The notes: a model not told the origin generated them from the sequence alone. A stretch of 34,672 nt of DNA from Gammaproteobacteria bacterium (GCA_024644515.1 JAHEHN010000027.1:1-34672), one strand, 5' to 3'. Shown: positions 11,771 to 19,769, counted from the first letter of the stretch. Numbers and translations are program-made.

Positions 11771-11803
11771 AAAAAACTAACGTGAGCTTTAGCCCACGTT
11801 AGT
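11771..11803 (-). terminator. Terminator-like hairpin between dnaK and dnaJ
   Basis: On the minus strand, ACTAACGTG and CACGTTAGT (11776-11784 with 11795-11803) form a 9-bp stem that extends by an inner GC/GC pair past one mismatch. It is followed directly by TTTTTT. It lies in the 88-nt dnaK-dnaJ spacer, 17 nt before the dnaJ start. Partial read-through would give more DnaK than DnaJ, a common need; that effect is inferred. Confidence 0.7.
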
Positions 11804-11842
11804 CTTGTCAGTTAGCGTAAAAAGCCAGAAGTTGAAAACGTA

Positions 11843-13774
11843 TTATTTTTCGTCTTCTTTGACTTCTTCGAACTCGGCATCAACAGCATCGTCGTCACCG
11901 GAAGATGATTCACCAGCATCTGCAGACGCTCCGTGCGCGCCTTCAGCTGAAGCTTGCGCTTCTGCATACATGCGCTGAACCAGACCGCTGGAGGAATCCG
12001 TCAGTTCTTTGGTCTTCGCTTCTATCTCCTCCAGACTGTCACCTTTGAGGGCTTCTTCCAGAGCAGTAATAGCGGCTTCAATTTTTTCTTTCTCTTCAGC
12101 TTCCACCTTGTCGGCAGCTTCTGTCAGAGTCTTTTTGGTGGCATGCACAAGACCATCTGCCTGATTGCGAGCCGTGATCAGCGATTCAAATTTCTTATCC
12201 TCGGCAGCATGAGACTCGGCGTCCTGCACCATCTTTTCGATTTCTTCATCAGACAATCCACTGGAGGCCTTGATGACAATGGACTGCTCCTTGCCAGTGG
12301 CAACATCCTTGGCAGATACATTGAGAATACCATCAGCATTCAGGTCAAAGCTGACTTCAATCTGCGGCATACCTCTTGGTGCTGGCGGGATATCGGAAAG
12401 ATCGAAACGTCCCAGCGACTTGTTCTGTGAGGCCTGCTTGCGCTCACCCTGAACCACATGAATGGTTACTGCAGTCTGGTTATCATCGGCCGTTGAAAAG
12501 GTCTGTTTCTTGTTGCAAGGAATTGTAGTGTTCTTTTCTATCAAAGTACTGGCCACACCACCCAAGGTTTCGATACCCAGGGACAATGGCGTAACGTCCA
12601 GCAGCAATACATCAGTCACATCACCGGCAAGAACAGCGGCCTGAATAGAGGCACCCATTGCCACGGCTTCATCCGGGTTAACGTCCTTGCGGGCTTCCTT
12701 GCCAAAAAACTCGGTCACTTTTTTCTGGACCAGCGGCATACGTGTCTGGCCGCCTACCAGGATAATGTCATTAATGTCCGAGACGCTCAGGTCAGCATCT
12801 TTCAATGCTGTCTTTAATGGTTCCAGCGTACGCTCAACCAGATCTTCCACCAGGGATTCCAGCTTTGAGCGGGTGAGCTTCACTACGAGATGCTTCGGCC
12901 CACTGGCGTCTGCTGTAATGTAAGGCAGGTTCACTTCTGTGGACTGGGCAGATGACAACTCAATCTTGGCTTTTTCTGCGGCTTCTTTCAGACGCTGCAG
13001 TGCCAGTGGATCATTGTGCAGATCCATGCCAGAGCTTTTCTTGAACTCATCCGCCAGATAATCAATCAGACGCAGGTCGAAATCTTCACCACCAAGGAAT
13101 GTGTCACCGTTAGTAGAGAGTACTTCAAAGGAATGTTCACCATCTGTTTCAGCAATTTCAATAATGGAGATATCAAAAGTACCGCCACCAAGGTCATATA
13201 CCGCAATGGTAGAGTCGCCACCTTTCTTGTCCATTCCATAGGCAAGCGCCGCAGCCGTTGGCTCGTTAATGATGCGCTTTACATCAAGACCGGCAATTTT
13301 GCCCGCATCCTTGGTTGCCTGTCGCTGAGAGTCATTGAAATAGGCAGGTACAGTCACAACCGCTTCAGTAACGGATTCGCCCAGATAATCCTCTGCAGTC
13401 TTCTTCATTTTCTTCAGAACCTGCGCAGAAATCTGTGGCGGCGCCATGGTTTCACCGCGGACTTCTACCCACGCATCACCATTATCCGCCTTGACGATCT
13501 TGTAAGGCACCATCTTGATATCTTTTTGTACGACGGGGTCATCAAACTGACGCCCAATCAATCGCTTGATAGCAAACAATGTATTATCAGGATTGGTAAC
13601 AGCCTGACGTTTTGCCGGCTGCCCCACCAAAGTTTCGCCATCTTCTGTATAGGCGATGATCGAGGGAGTTGTACGATCACCCTCAGCATTCTCAATTACC
13701 TTGGCTTTACCGCCTTCCATGATAGAAACGCAGGAATTGGTTGTACCCAGGTCTATTCCTATAATCTTGCCCAT
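11843..13774 (-). CDS. dnaK: Molecular chaperone DnaK (Hsp70)
   Basis: ATP-driven Hsp70 that binds exposed hydrophobic segments. The 643-residue protein carries the phosphate-1 motif [13 protein letters not shown] (5-17), [20 protein letters not shown], the phosphate-2 motif [13 protein letters not shown] and the adenosine motif [10 protein letters not shown]. The interdomain linker is [19 protein letters not shown]. The substrate-binding domain and helical lid follow, ending in an acidic tail close to the EEVKD type ([10 protein letters not shown]). The start is an ATG at 13774, 10 nt after GGAG. It lies between grpE (129 nt upstream) and dnaJ, and has its own sigma-32-like site in that gap. 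Confidence 0.99.
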   Translation of the reverse strand: MGKIIGIDLGTTNSCVSIMEGGKAKVIENAEGDRTTPSIIAYTEDGETLVGQPAKRQAVTNPDNTLFAIKRLIGRQFDDPVVQKDIKMVPYKIVKADNGDAWVEVRGETMAPPQISAQVLKKMKKTAEDYLGESVTEAVVTVPAYFNDSQRQATKDAGKIAGLDVKRIINEPTAAALAYGMDKKGGDSTIAVYDLGGGTFDISIIEIAETDGEHSFEVLSTNGDTFLGGEDFDLRLIDYLADEFKKSSGMDLHNDPLALQRLKEAAEKAKIELSSAQSTEVNLPYITADASGPKHLVVKLTRSKLESLVEDLVERTLEPLKTALKDADLSVSDINDIILVGGQTRMPLVQKKVTEFFGKEARKDVNPDEAVAMGASIQAAVLAGDVTDVLLLDVTPLSLGIETLGGVASTLIEKNTTIPCNKKQTFSTADDNQTAVTIHVVQGERKQASQNKSLGRFDLSDIPPAPRGMPQIEVSFDLNADGILNVSAKDVATGKEQSIVIKASSGLSDEEIEKMVQDAESHAAEDKKFESLITARNQADGLVHATKKTLTEAADKVEAEEKEKIEAAITALEEALKGDSLEEIEAKTKELTDSSSGLVQRMYAEAQASAEGAHGASADAGESSSGDDDAVDAEFEEVKEDEK

Positions 13775-13824
13775 AATGTTTTCTCTCCAGCTAAGCTTTC
13801 GCTTAAATATCTTTAATACCGTCT

Positions 13825-13852
13825 ATATTGGCCCTGCATCAGATAATTCAAG
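13825..13852 (-). promoter_or_regulatory. Second sigma-32-like promoter, upstream of dnaK
   Basis: On the minus strand CTTGAAT (13846-13852) is followed after exactly 13 bp by GCCAATAT (13825-13832), close to the heat-shock consensus CTTGAAA / CCCCATNT (two -10 mismatches). The same DNA also reads as a sigma-70-like TTGAAT-18 bp-TATAGA. A 14-bp AT palindrome (13870-13883) lies just upstream and could act as an UP element. Confidence 0.45.
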
Positions 13853-13903
13853 ACCTGAGAGGGCTTTATTTAAAAATTTTTAACTCTTTTCCTGTCTTTG
13901 TGA

Positions 13904-14512
13904 CTATGCTTTGGAGCTCTTTGCCACTATCACCATGGCTGGCCGAATCACACGACCATTTAACAGATATCCTTTCTGCACTACGGTAAGTACCGTATTA
14001 GCCTCAACATCATCATTTTCGACAATTGACATGGCTTCATGCTGTTGCGGGTCGAATGGCTCGCCCTGGGGATCCAGTTGATCAATATTGTTCTTGCTTA
14101 GGGTTTCTGAAAAGCCTTTCAGGGTCAGCTCAACCCCTTCATACAAGGCTTTGACGCTTTCATCATCGGCGTTGGTTACGGCCTGCAGTGCGCGTTCCAG
14201 ATTATCCATTACCGGCAACAGTTCAGCGCCAAATTTCTCCAGGGCAAACTTGTGAGCTTTCTCCACATCCTGCTCACAGCGGCGACGCATATTTTGAACC
14301 TCAGCCTGGGCTCTCAATACCATGTCCTGCTGTTCAGCCAGGGCTGCAGCTACAGCCTCCTGAATAAGTTCATCAGTCTCACTGGAAACAGCAGACGCCC
14401 CGTCCGCGTCATTGGCGTTGGATTCAACGTCTCCACTCGCTTCCAGAATCTCTTCATCCCTTGTTTCCCCATTCTGATCATCAGGGGTTTTGTCAGCGCC
14501 TTCACCTGCCAT
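13904..14512 (-). CDS. grpE: Nucleotide exchange factor GrpE
   Basis: Releases ADP from DnaK and acts as a thermosensor in the chaperone cycle. The 202-residue protein has an acidic, disordered N-terminus (about 1-50), a long coiled coil (about 50-115, with [19 protein letters not shown]) and a C-terminal beta domain. The family signature is [13 protein letters not shown] followed by [20 protein letters not shown]. The start ATG at 14512 is preceded by GGAGG at 6 nt. It is first in grpE-dnaK-dnaJ, directly downstream of a strong heat-shock promoter match, and is divergent from recN. Confidence 0.97.
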   Translation of the reverse strand: MAGEGADKTPDDQNGETRDEEILEASGDVESNANDADGASAVSSETDELIQEAVAAALAEQQDMVLRAQAEVQNMRRRCEQDVEKAHKFALEKFGAELLPVMDNLERALQAVTNADDESVKALYEGVELTLKGFSETLSKNNIDQLDPQGEPFDPQQHEAMSIVENDDVEANTVLTVVQKGYLLNGRVIRPAMVIVAKSSKA

Positions 14513-14560
14513 CTTGCTCCTCCAGCCTAGTTCATTGATACAGCGTCAGAATATGCTGGA

Positions 14561-14588
14561 ATATGGGGGCAGCCAAAAGATAATCAAG
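14561..14588 (-). promoter_or_regulatory. Heat-shock (sigma-32) promoter of grpE-dnaK-dnaJ
   Basis: On the minus strand CTTGATT (14582-14588), a 13-bp spacer and CCCCATAT (14561-14568) match the RpoH consensus CTTGAAA-N11-16-CCCCATNT almost fully. It ends 48 nt before the grpE ATG. Together with the operon content this makes heat-shock control very likely. Confidence 0.85.
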
Positions 14589-14625
14589 GGTGAAAAATCA
14601 ATCCCGATTTATTCTAAAAACTGTA

Positions 14626-14654
14626 CTAACATCAGGGTAACAACTCGCTATAAT
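14626..14654 (+). promoter_or_regulatory. recN promoter abutting the start codon, with a possible LexA half-site
   Basis: CTAACA (14626-14631), 17 bp, TATAAT (14649-14654). The -10 ends only 6 nt before the recN ATG at 14661, so the predicted transcription start falls on or next to the A of ATG. An SOS-box half-site CTGT (14621-14624) overlaps the promoter, but the opposite half reads CAGG rather than ACAG at the right distance, so LexA binding is uncertain. Confidence 0.6.
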
Positions 14655-14660
14655 CAGACC

Positions 14661-16325
14661 ATGCTGCAACAACTGACTATCAATAATTATGCCATCGTCG
14701 ATCAGCTCGAAATTGAGCTGGCGCCTGGCATGACCGTCATCACCGGAGAGACCGGCGCGGGGAAATCCATCATGCTGGATGCCCTTGGTCTGGCTTTGGG
14801 CGATCGGGCTGACCGTGAGGTAATCCGGGGGGGTGCCGAGAGAGCCGATATAAGCGCCTGTTTCTTCATTGAAAAAAACCAGGAAGTTGCAAACTGGCTC
14901 AAGGAAAGTGATTTTGACCTGGCAGAAGACAACTGCATCCTGCGCCGGGTGATTTCCCGGGATGGACGCTCCCGCGCCTATATAAACGGCCAACCCACTA
15001 CGCTGAACAACCTGCGCGACCTTGGCGAAATGCTTATCGATATCCACAGCCAGCACGAACACCAGTCATTATTGAAAACAGCCACTCACCAGCGCCTGCT
15101 TGATAATTATTGTGGACTGCATCAGGACGCTGCAGAGGTCAAATCCCTGGCCACAAAATGGCGACAACTTAATCAGGAACTGGATGCTATACGCAGCCGC
15201 GCAGAAGAATCCAATGCCCAGTACCAGTTACTGAGTTATCAGGTAAAAGAGCTGGAAGAGCTTTCCCTGGGAGACGATGAACTGGGCATACTGGAAGAAG
15301 AGCACAAAAAACTCAGTCATGGCGAAGCCTCGATTCGGGTTAACCAGCAGGTGCTAGAGCTGTGTTGCGAAAATGATGAGTTCAATATTGAACAGTCTCT
15401 GAATAAGGCAATTTCCCTGCTCCAGGAAATTCCCTATAGCAGCAAGCAGACAGATGAAGCCGGTGAGCTCCTCAATACCGCCCTGATTCAGGTGGAGGAA
15501 GCCTCCTCAACTCTCAAGCATGCCATTGACCAGTTTGAGCTGGACCCCCAGCGTCTGAAAGAAATAGATCAGCGTATGGGACTGATACACCAACTGGCTC
15601 GCAAGCATCATGTACCTGCCAATGAATTACCGGCACTGACGCGAAAATTGAGCGAAGAGCTTGATGGTCTGAGTGAGGCGGATGTGCAGATAAGTCTGAT
15701 GGAGAAAGAACTGGAACAGCTCAAAAAGGGCTACTCTGATCTTGCAGGAAAACTAAGCAAGGCAAGGGCAAAAGGCGCAAAAAAACTTGCCTCTGAAATT
15801 AATCTTCAGCTCTCCACTTTGGGGATGAACGCTGCCAGCTTTAGTGTTGCATTAACCAGCTTTAGTGATACCACACCGCGAACCAGCGGTCTGGAAGGAA
15901 TCGAATTTCTGGTCAGCACCAACCCCGGGCAACCCCCCAGGCCTCTGGTCAAAGTTGCTTCCGGCGGCGAGCTATCGCGCATCAGTCTGGCCATTCAGGT
16001 AGTTACCGCGGCAACTTCCACTATTCCGTCCCTGGTATTTGATGAAGTAGACGTGGGAATTGGCGGCGGCGTCGCCAAAGCTGTCGGAGAACTCCTGCGC
16101 AAGCTTGGCGACAAGGGACAGGTACTTTGTGTCACTCATCAGCCTCAGGTAGCCAGCCAGGGCCATCAACATCTGTATGTCAGCAAATCCTCCGGGGAAG
16201 ATTCCACCGCCACACAATTACGCCTGCTCAATCAGAAAGAGCGTATTGAGGAAGTTGCGCGCATGCTGGGGGGGGAGGAGCTATCCGATCAGTCCCTTGC
16301 TCATGCGGAAAAGATGCTGGGATAG
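14661..16325 (+). CDS. recN: DNA repair protein RecN (SMC-like ATPase)
   Basis: SMC-family ATPase acting early in recombinational repair of double-strand breaks. The 554-residue protein has Walker A GETGAGKS (29-36), a Q-loop-type IHSQHEHQSLL (about 128-138) and a long central coiled coil (about 150-400). The ABC signature SGGELSR is at 434-440 and Walker B LVFDEVDVGIGG at about 458-469, then VTHQPQVAS. The frame is open from 14490, but the homologous N-terminus MLQQLTINNYAIVD begins at 14661. There is no Shine-Dalgarno site, and a perfect TATAAT sits 6 nt upstream, suggesting a leaderless message. It diverges from grpE; recN next to grpE is common in gammaproteobacteria. Confidence 0.97.
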   Translation: MLQQLTINNYAIVDQLEIELAPGMTVITGETGAGKSIMLDALGLALGDRADREVIRGGAERADISACFFIEKNQEVANWLKESDFDLAEDNCILRRVISRDGRSRAYINGQPTTLNNLRDLGEMLIDIHSQHEHQSLLKTATHQRLLDNYCGLHQDAAEVKSLATKWRQLNQELDAIRSRAEESNAQYQLLSYQVKELEELSLGDDELGILEEEHKKLSHGEASIRVNQQVLELCCENDEFNIEQSLNKAISLLQEIPYSSKQTDEAGELLNTALIQVEEASSTLKHAIDQFELDPQRLKEIDQRMGLIHQLARKHHVPANELPALTRKLSEELDGLSEADVQISLMEKELEQLKKGYSDLAGKLSKARAKGAKKLASEINLQLSTLGMNAASFSVALTSFSDTTPRTSGLEGIEFLVSTNPGQPPRPLVKVASGGELSRISLAIQVVTAATSTIPSLVFDEVDVGIGGGVAKAVGELLRKLGDKGQVLCVTHQPQVASQGHQHLYVSKSSGEDSTATQLRLLNQKERIEEVARMLGGEELSDQSLAHAEKMLG

Positions 16326-16348
16326 TCCAGTCACAAGTTACAAGTTAC

Positions 16349-16373
16349 AAAAAAGGCGACTGAATTAGTCGCC
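16349..16373 (-). terminator. Intrinsic terminator of fur
   Basis: GGCGACT (16355-16361) pairs with AGTCGCC (16367-16373) around a 5-nt loop. Read on the minus strand the hairpin is followed by six U residues (16354-16349). It lies 87 nt beyond the fur stop codon and close to the end of the convergent recN. On the plus strand there is no U-tract, so it serves fur. Confidence 0.75.
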
Positions 16374-16375
16374 TC

Positions 16376-16405
16376 GTCGGATGGCGCCGCGCTTATCCGA
16401 CCTAC
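16376..16405 (-). repeat. REP-like palindrome with GTAG head
   Basis: The minus strand reads GTAG followed by GTCGGAT, a 12-nt centre and ATCCGAC (arms 16395-16401 and 16376-16382; GTAG at 16402-16405). A GTAG tetranucleotide 5' of an imperfect palindrome is the hallmark of REP sequences mobilised by RAYT (TnpA-REP) transposases. Only one copy was seen in this window. Confidence 0.6.
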
Positions 16406-16459
16406 GAAAATCTCTTGTCTCTTGTCTCTTGTGACCTGTCTCTTGTGACTATTTATCCA

Positions 16460-16876
16460 CTATTCCTGACATTTGGCACACAAACCATAAATATAGAGAG
16501 AGTGGTCGGATATGGTGAAGCCATGTTTATCTGCTGCCGCTTTTTGCTGTTTCTCGATAACTTCATCGAAAAACTCTTCAACTTTCCCACATTTGGTACA
16601 AACAATGTGATCGTGGTGGTCTTCAGGGGTCATTTCGAATATGGAGTGGCCGCCTTCAAAATGATGACGGGTGACAAGACCCGCTGATTCAAACTGGGTA
16701 AGTACGCGGTAGACAGTGGCAAGACCCACATCTTCATCAGCATCCCGCAGCGCCTTATAAACATCCTCGGCGCTCATATGGCGGGACTCCGCAGACTCCA
16801 GTATCTGCATGATTTTTACCCTTGGCAGGGTAACTTTCAGCCCCGCTTTACGTAATTCCTGATTCTCTCCGGTCAT
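16460..16876 (-). CDS. fur: Ferric uptake regulator Fur
   Basis: Fe(II)-dependent repressor of iron-uptake genes. The 138-residue protein has the winged-helix domain with LRKAGLKVTLPRVKIMQIL, HMSAEDVYKAL and the recognition helix DVGLATVYRVLTQFE (about 49-63). The dimerisation domain has metal ligands around HHFEGGHSIFE and the HHDHIVCTKCG segment. Two CxxC pairs (C93/C96 and C133/C136) make up a structural zinc site of the E. coli type; Pseudomonas Fur lacks it. The frame is open to a GTG at 16921, but the homologous start is the ATG at 16876 (MTGENQELRKAG). It is divergent from bamE, a widely conserved fur-omlA arrangement, and has its own terminator. Confidence 0.95.
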   Translation of the reverse strand: MTGENQELRKAGLKVTLPRVKIMQILESAESRHMSAEDVYKALRDADEDVGLATVYRVLTQFESAGLVTRHHFEGGHSIFEMTPEDHHDHIVCTKCGKVEEFFDEVIEKQQKAAADKHGFTISDHSLYIYGLCAKCQE

Positions 16877-16946
16877 TTCACTACTGCCTCTTTCTGACGA
16901 TGCTCTTGGATAATTCGTCACTTAACAAGATTGATGAGTTTCAGGT

Positions 16947-16975
16947 ATTATGCCTTCTCCGGTTTTTATGTGAAA
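16947..16975 (-). promoter_or_regulatory. Candidate fur promoter
   Basis: On the minus strand TTTCAC (16970-16975), a 17-bp spacer and CATAAT (16947-16952) resemble a sigma-70 promoter (3/6 and 5/6). The -10 overlaps TATTAT (16946-16951) on the plus strand, a possible bamE -10, so the two divergent genes may share this segment. No clear Fur box was recognised. Confidence 0.35.
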
Positions 16976-16988
16976 GGCTGAACACCCG

Positions 16989-17399
16989 TTGCGAATTTAT
17001 AACCTGATTATCCTTGTGGGCTTTTCCCTGCTGCTAAGTAGCTGCGGCAGTGTGACCTCGTTTGCCTTTCCGGGGGTTTACCGTCTGAATATTCCCCAGG
17101 GTAATATTATTACCCAGGAGATGGTGGACCAGCTTCGTCCCGGTCTCACAAAACGCCAGGTCAATTTCATCCTTGGCACACCGCTGGTGAAAGATACATT
17201 TGATCAGGACCGATGGGATTACCTTTACAGCTTTCAGCCGGGCGGTGGTGAACGTGTACAGGAAAGGCTGACCGTGTTTTTTGAGAATGACCAGCTCACT
17301 CATTTCGTTGGTGATTTTGAACAGACACCGGAAAACGAACAATTTGATAACGTCAGCGCATCAGAATCCAGCGGCGAAATTTCTTCGTTCAACCAGTAA
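16989..17399 (+). CDS. bamE: Outer-membrane assembly lipoprotein BamE (SmpA/OmlA)
   Basis: Lipoprotein of the BAM complex that helps fold outer-membrane beta-barrel proteins. The 136-residue precursor has a lipoprotein signal ending in the lipobox LSSC (Cys19), so the mature protein is lipid-anchored. The SmpA/OmlA domain shows [38 protein letters not shown] and [12 protein letters not shown]. The start is a TTG at 16989 with an AAGG site about 11 nt upstream; no ATG lies near, and the signal peptide would be lost with a later start. The C-terminal 25 residues are Ser/Glu-rich and probably disordered. Confidence 0.94.
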   Translation: MRIYNLIILVGFSLLLSSCGSVTSFAFPGVYRLNIPQGNIITQEMVDQLRPGLTKRQVNFILGTPLVKDTFDQDRWDYLYSFQPGGGERVQERLTVFFENDQLTHFVGDFEQTPENEQFDNVSASESSGEISSFNQ

Positions 17400-17441
17400 T
17401 ACCCAAGCTGAAAACCACTCTGTAATAATAAGCACCTGGCA

Positions 17442-17792
17442 TCATTTACCGCTGCGTTTTTTTTGCACCCGATCCAGTCTCGCCTGCTTCGGATCCTTTA
17501 GCAGACTGCGATAAATTTCAACGCGATCATTTTCTTTAAGCACATATTCCTCTGGTTTTGGCAGATCGATTCCATTTAACGGCCTGGAAAAAATCCCCAT
17601 CGCCGCATCAGTGAAGTCGACGCCCGGAAATTTTTTATCAATAGCCGATTGTTTTACTGCCTCCAGTGCCGTGCAATCTTTTATTACATTAAGGCTGATT
17701 ATCATTTGACGCTGTGGCAGTGCAAATGCCACCTCCACCTTGATCGTTTCTTCCTGCGATACTGCGCTGCCTGAGTGATCAGCCTTTACCAT
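17442..17792 (-). CDS. rnfH: RnfH family ubiquitin-like protein
   Basis: A 116-residue member of the RnfH (UPF0125) family, small beta-grasp proteins whose molecular role is unsettled; in some bacteria the gene lies in rnf clusters. Features include KVEVAFALPQRQMIISLNV, the DFTDAAMGIFSRPLNGIDLP segment and the family's ending of ENDRVEIYRSLLKDPKQARL. The ATG at 17792 has a near-ideal GGAGGT site 5 nt upstream, so the longer frame (to 17807) was not used. It overlaps the end of ratA by 14 nt, indicating translational coupling; ratA-rnfH pairing is conserved in gammaproteobacteria. Confidence 0.92.
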   Translation of the reverse strand: MVKADHSGSAVSQEETIKVEVAFALPQRQMIISLNVIKDCTALEAVKQSAIDKKFPGVDFTDAAMGIFSRPLNGIDLPKPEEYVLKENDRVEIYRSLLKDPKQARLDRVQKKRSGK

Positions 17793-18222
17793 AGAGCACC
17801 TCCGCACGCTGACAAATGGCGTTCACCAGGTTTTTACTGGTGCTATCAAACAACTGCTTTAACGCCACATTCACCAGGCCAGAGGAAAACTCAAACTCCA
17901 TCTTCAAACTGATTTTACAGGCGGCATCACTCAAGGCATCAAAACACCAGGTCGCATCAAAGTGTTTAAAAGGCCCTTCTTTCAGCGCCATCTGCATACT
18001 TTTATCAGCGACAAGTGTATTGCACGTGGTAAATCCATAACGCAGCCCTGCCTTTCCCAGTACCAGACGCGCCGTTACCTGGGTTTCCTTTTTTGAAAGT
18101 ATTTCAGCTTCAAGACAGCCATCCATAAACTCAGGATAGGATTCAATATCATTGACCAGATCAAATAACTGACTGGCGCTATAGGGTAGCAAGGCACTTT
18201 GATTAATTGTGGTAAGTGACAT
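17779..18222 (-). CDS. ratA: RatA / COQ10-type START-domain protein
   Basis: A 147-residue polyketide cyclase/START-fold protein. In E. coli RatA (PasT) was reported to block 70S ribosome association, while eukaryotic homologue COQ10 binds ubiquinone; which role applies here is unknown. The N-terminal pattern PYSASQLFDLVNDIESYPEF is diagnostic, and the C-terminal helix contains ALKQLFDSTSKNLVNAICQRAE. It starts at an ATG 15 nt downstream of the transporter stop and overlaps rnfH at its end, so the three genes form one transcription unit. Confidence 0.92.
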   Translation of the reverse strand: MSLTTINQSALLPYSASQLFDLVNDIESYPEFMDGCLEAEILSKKETQVTARLVLGKAGLRYGFTTCNTLVADKSMQMALKEGPFKHFDATWCFDALSDAACKISLKMEFEFSSGLVNVALKQLFDSTSKNLVNAICQRAEVLYGKG

Positions 18223-18237
18223 CAGAGACTGTGGTTG

Positions 18238-19662
18238 TCAGAAACCAAACAGATTATGGGCAAAATATATACGGGAAACATTATTGGCAAACACAGCAAG
18301 CAGGATTACCGGAATAAATGTTCCCAGAGAAATACCAATATATTTTTCCAGCAAGGAATTGGTATAAGCATCATCTTCGAGAGACACCTCTTCATGCAAA
18401 CGATGCTTTTTCCAGCGGTAACAGACAAATAAACAAACCATAAATCCCATTAGCGGCAGAATGGTTTCGTAGAAGACATCGTAGATCAGGTCAAAAAATG
18501 ATTTGTTGAGACCGCCATAGTTGAGAAAGCTGGTAAAAAAATCACTCATGCCAAAAGACACCGTGGTGATCACAATAAAGATGCTCATAAACCCGGCAAT
18601 AATGACACACGCCTCACGTCTGGATTTATCTTTTTCATCCATCAGGTAGGCAATTGGAATTTCCGTAATCGAAACCAGGGAGGTTAGTGCGGCAAAAAAC
18701 ACCAGAGTAAAAAACATGGTGGAGACCACACTGGCACCAAAGTAACCAACAAAATCCTGCAGCGATAAAAACACCTGGGGCAGATAACTGAACATCAAAC
18801 TGATACTGCTGTCGGACAGCTCATCCGCGTTCACAGAAGGATCAATGGCAAATACCGCAGGAATAACCAGCAAACCGGCAAAAAAAGCTACACCGGTATC
18901 GGCAATGGCCACCAGCCGCGTCGAGCTGACCATTTTTTCTTTTTTACTAAGATAGGAGCCATAGGTAATCAAAATACCCATTCCCAGTGACAGCGAGAAA
19001 AAGCCATGATTGAGCGCGGAATTTATAACGCCACTATCAATTTTCGAGAAATCCGGAATCAGGTAAAACACCAACCCCGCAGTAGCATTATCCAGGGTAA
19101 GAACGAAACCGATGAGCAAAATCATCATGATGATTAAAGTCGGCATTATTATTTTTGCCGCGCGCTCAATACCATCATTAACCCCGCGAGCCAGAATATA
19201 AAACAATGCCGCTAAAAGGGGAGCGAGATAGGCAAACATAACCGGCGAACCGACAGTCTTACCAAAAGTATCCGGATCGGCCAGCATGGCGAGATTGCCA
19301 ATGGCAGACTGCAGCATATAGATCAGGATCCATACTGTAATGACAATATAGAACACGCCAATAAAGAAAGGCGTGATCAGACCAAGCCCGCCAACCATGC
19401 GCCAGGGTTTACTGCTGTCGGAAAGCGCATGGAAAGCACCCACAGGGCTTTTCTGGGAGGCACGTCCCATGGCAATTTCTGCGAGCATAACGGGAAAACA
19501 AACGAAGGCAATAAACAGGATGTAGATCAACAGAAACGCGCCACCACCATTCTTTGACGCCATCACCGGAAACCCGACCAGGTTCCCGATACCAACGGCA
19601 GAACCTGCAGACGCCAGGATGAAACCCAGTTTTGAACTGAACTGACCTCTCAAAACCGACAT
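18238..19662 (-). CDS. Sodium-dependent transporter (NSS/SNF family, LeuT fold)
   Basis: Inner-membrane Na+-coupled symporter, probably for an amino acid or related small solute; the substrate cannot be read from sequence. The 474-residue protein has about 11-12 hydrophobic segments. Transmembrane helix 1 carries the unwound motif ASAGSAVGIGNLVGFPV with KNGGGAFLLIY after it. The arginine that gates LeuT at this site is replaced by glycine, as in a common bacterial subgroup. The start was set at the ATG (19662), preceded by AGGGGG at about 5 nt, rather than the upstream GTG at 19686. It is first gene of an operon with ratA and rnfH and diverges from smpB. Confidence 0.92.
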   Translation of the reverse strand: MSVLRGQFSSKLGFILASAGSAVGIGNLVGFPVMASKNGGGAFLLIYILFIAFVCFPVMLAEIAMGRASQKSPVGAFHALSDSSKPWRMVGGLGLITPFFIGVFYIVITVWILIYMLQSAIGNLAMLADPDTFGKTVGSPVMFAYLAPLLAALFYILARGVNDGIERAAKIIMPTLIIMMILLIGFVLTLDNATAGLVFYLIPDFSKIDSGVINSALNHGFFSLSLGMGILITYGSYLSKKEKMVSSTRLVAIADTGVAFFAGLLVIPAVFAIDPSVNADELSDSSISLMFSYLPQVFLSLQDFVGYFGASVVSTMFFTLVFFAALTSLVSITEIPIAYLMDEKDKSRREACVIIAGFMSIFIVITTVSFGMSDFFTSFLNYGGLNKSFFDLIYDVFYETILPLMGFMVCLFVCYRWKKHRLHEEVSLEDDAYTNSLLEKYIGISLGTFIPVILLAVFANNVSRIYFAHNLFGF

Positions 19663-19732
19663 CAATACCCCCTGTTTTGAAACCACTTAGCTATTCGAAA
19701 AGGAGTGTACCAGAATTCAGCAAAGACTCTGA

Positions 19733-19761
19733 TAGGCAGAGCAGGTTATGGCGCCTATAAT
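19733..19761 (+). promoter_or_regulatory. smpB promoter close to the start codon
   Basis: TAGGCA (19733-19738, 4/6), a 17-bp spacer and a perfect TATAAT (19756-19761). The -10 ends 8 nt before the smpB ATG, leaving a leader of about 0-2 nt. No Shine-Dalgarno sequence is present (GGCACCCC precedes the ATG). Confidence 0.6.
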
Positions 19762-19769
19762 GGCACCCC

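Larger units (their letters stand above)
16329..16450. repeat. Composite MITE-like element in the recN-fur gap
   Basis: A perfect 9-bp inverted repeat, AGTCACAAG (16329-16337) and CTTGTGACT (16442-16450), bounds the whole intergenic segment. Inside are CAAGTTA twice in tandem (16334-16347), a terminator hairpin, a REP-like palindrome, and a TCTCTTG heptamer array (16411-16431, three perfect copies, then a degenerate copy, then one more at 16439-16445). No target duplication was identified. The mobile nature is inference. Confidence 0.45.

Noticed and set aside
14621-14636. Full LexA (SOS) box upstream of recN
   Set aside because: Only the CTGT half is intact; the other half reads CAGG instead of ACAG at the required spacing. 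Kept only as a possible degraded site.
14490-14660. N-terminal extension of RecN by 57 codons
   Set aside because: It would run through the grpE promoter and grpE start; the RecN family begins at the ATG at 14661.
16411-16445. CRISPR-like array from the TCTCTTG repeats
   Set aside because: Units are 7 bp and directly tandem without spacers, and no cas genes are present.
16877-16921. 15-residue N-terminal extension of Fur from a GTG
   Set aside because: No ribosome-binding site and no match to Fur homologues, which start at MTGENQELRKAG.
17442-18222. Toxin-antitoxin system from the ratA-rnfH (RatA/RatB) naming
   Set aside because: Both are conserved core genes in gammaproteobacteria and nothing in the sequence shows an addiction module.
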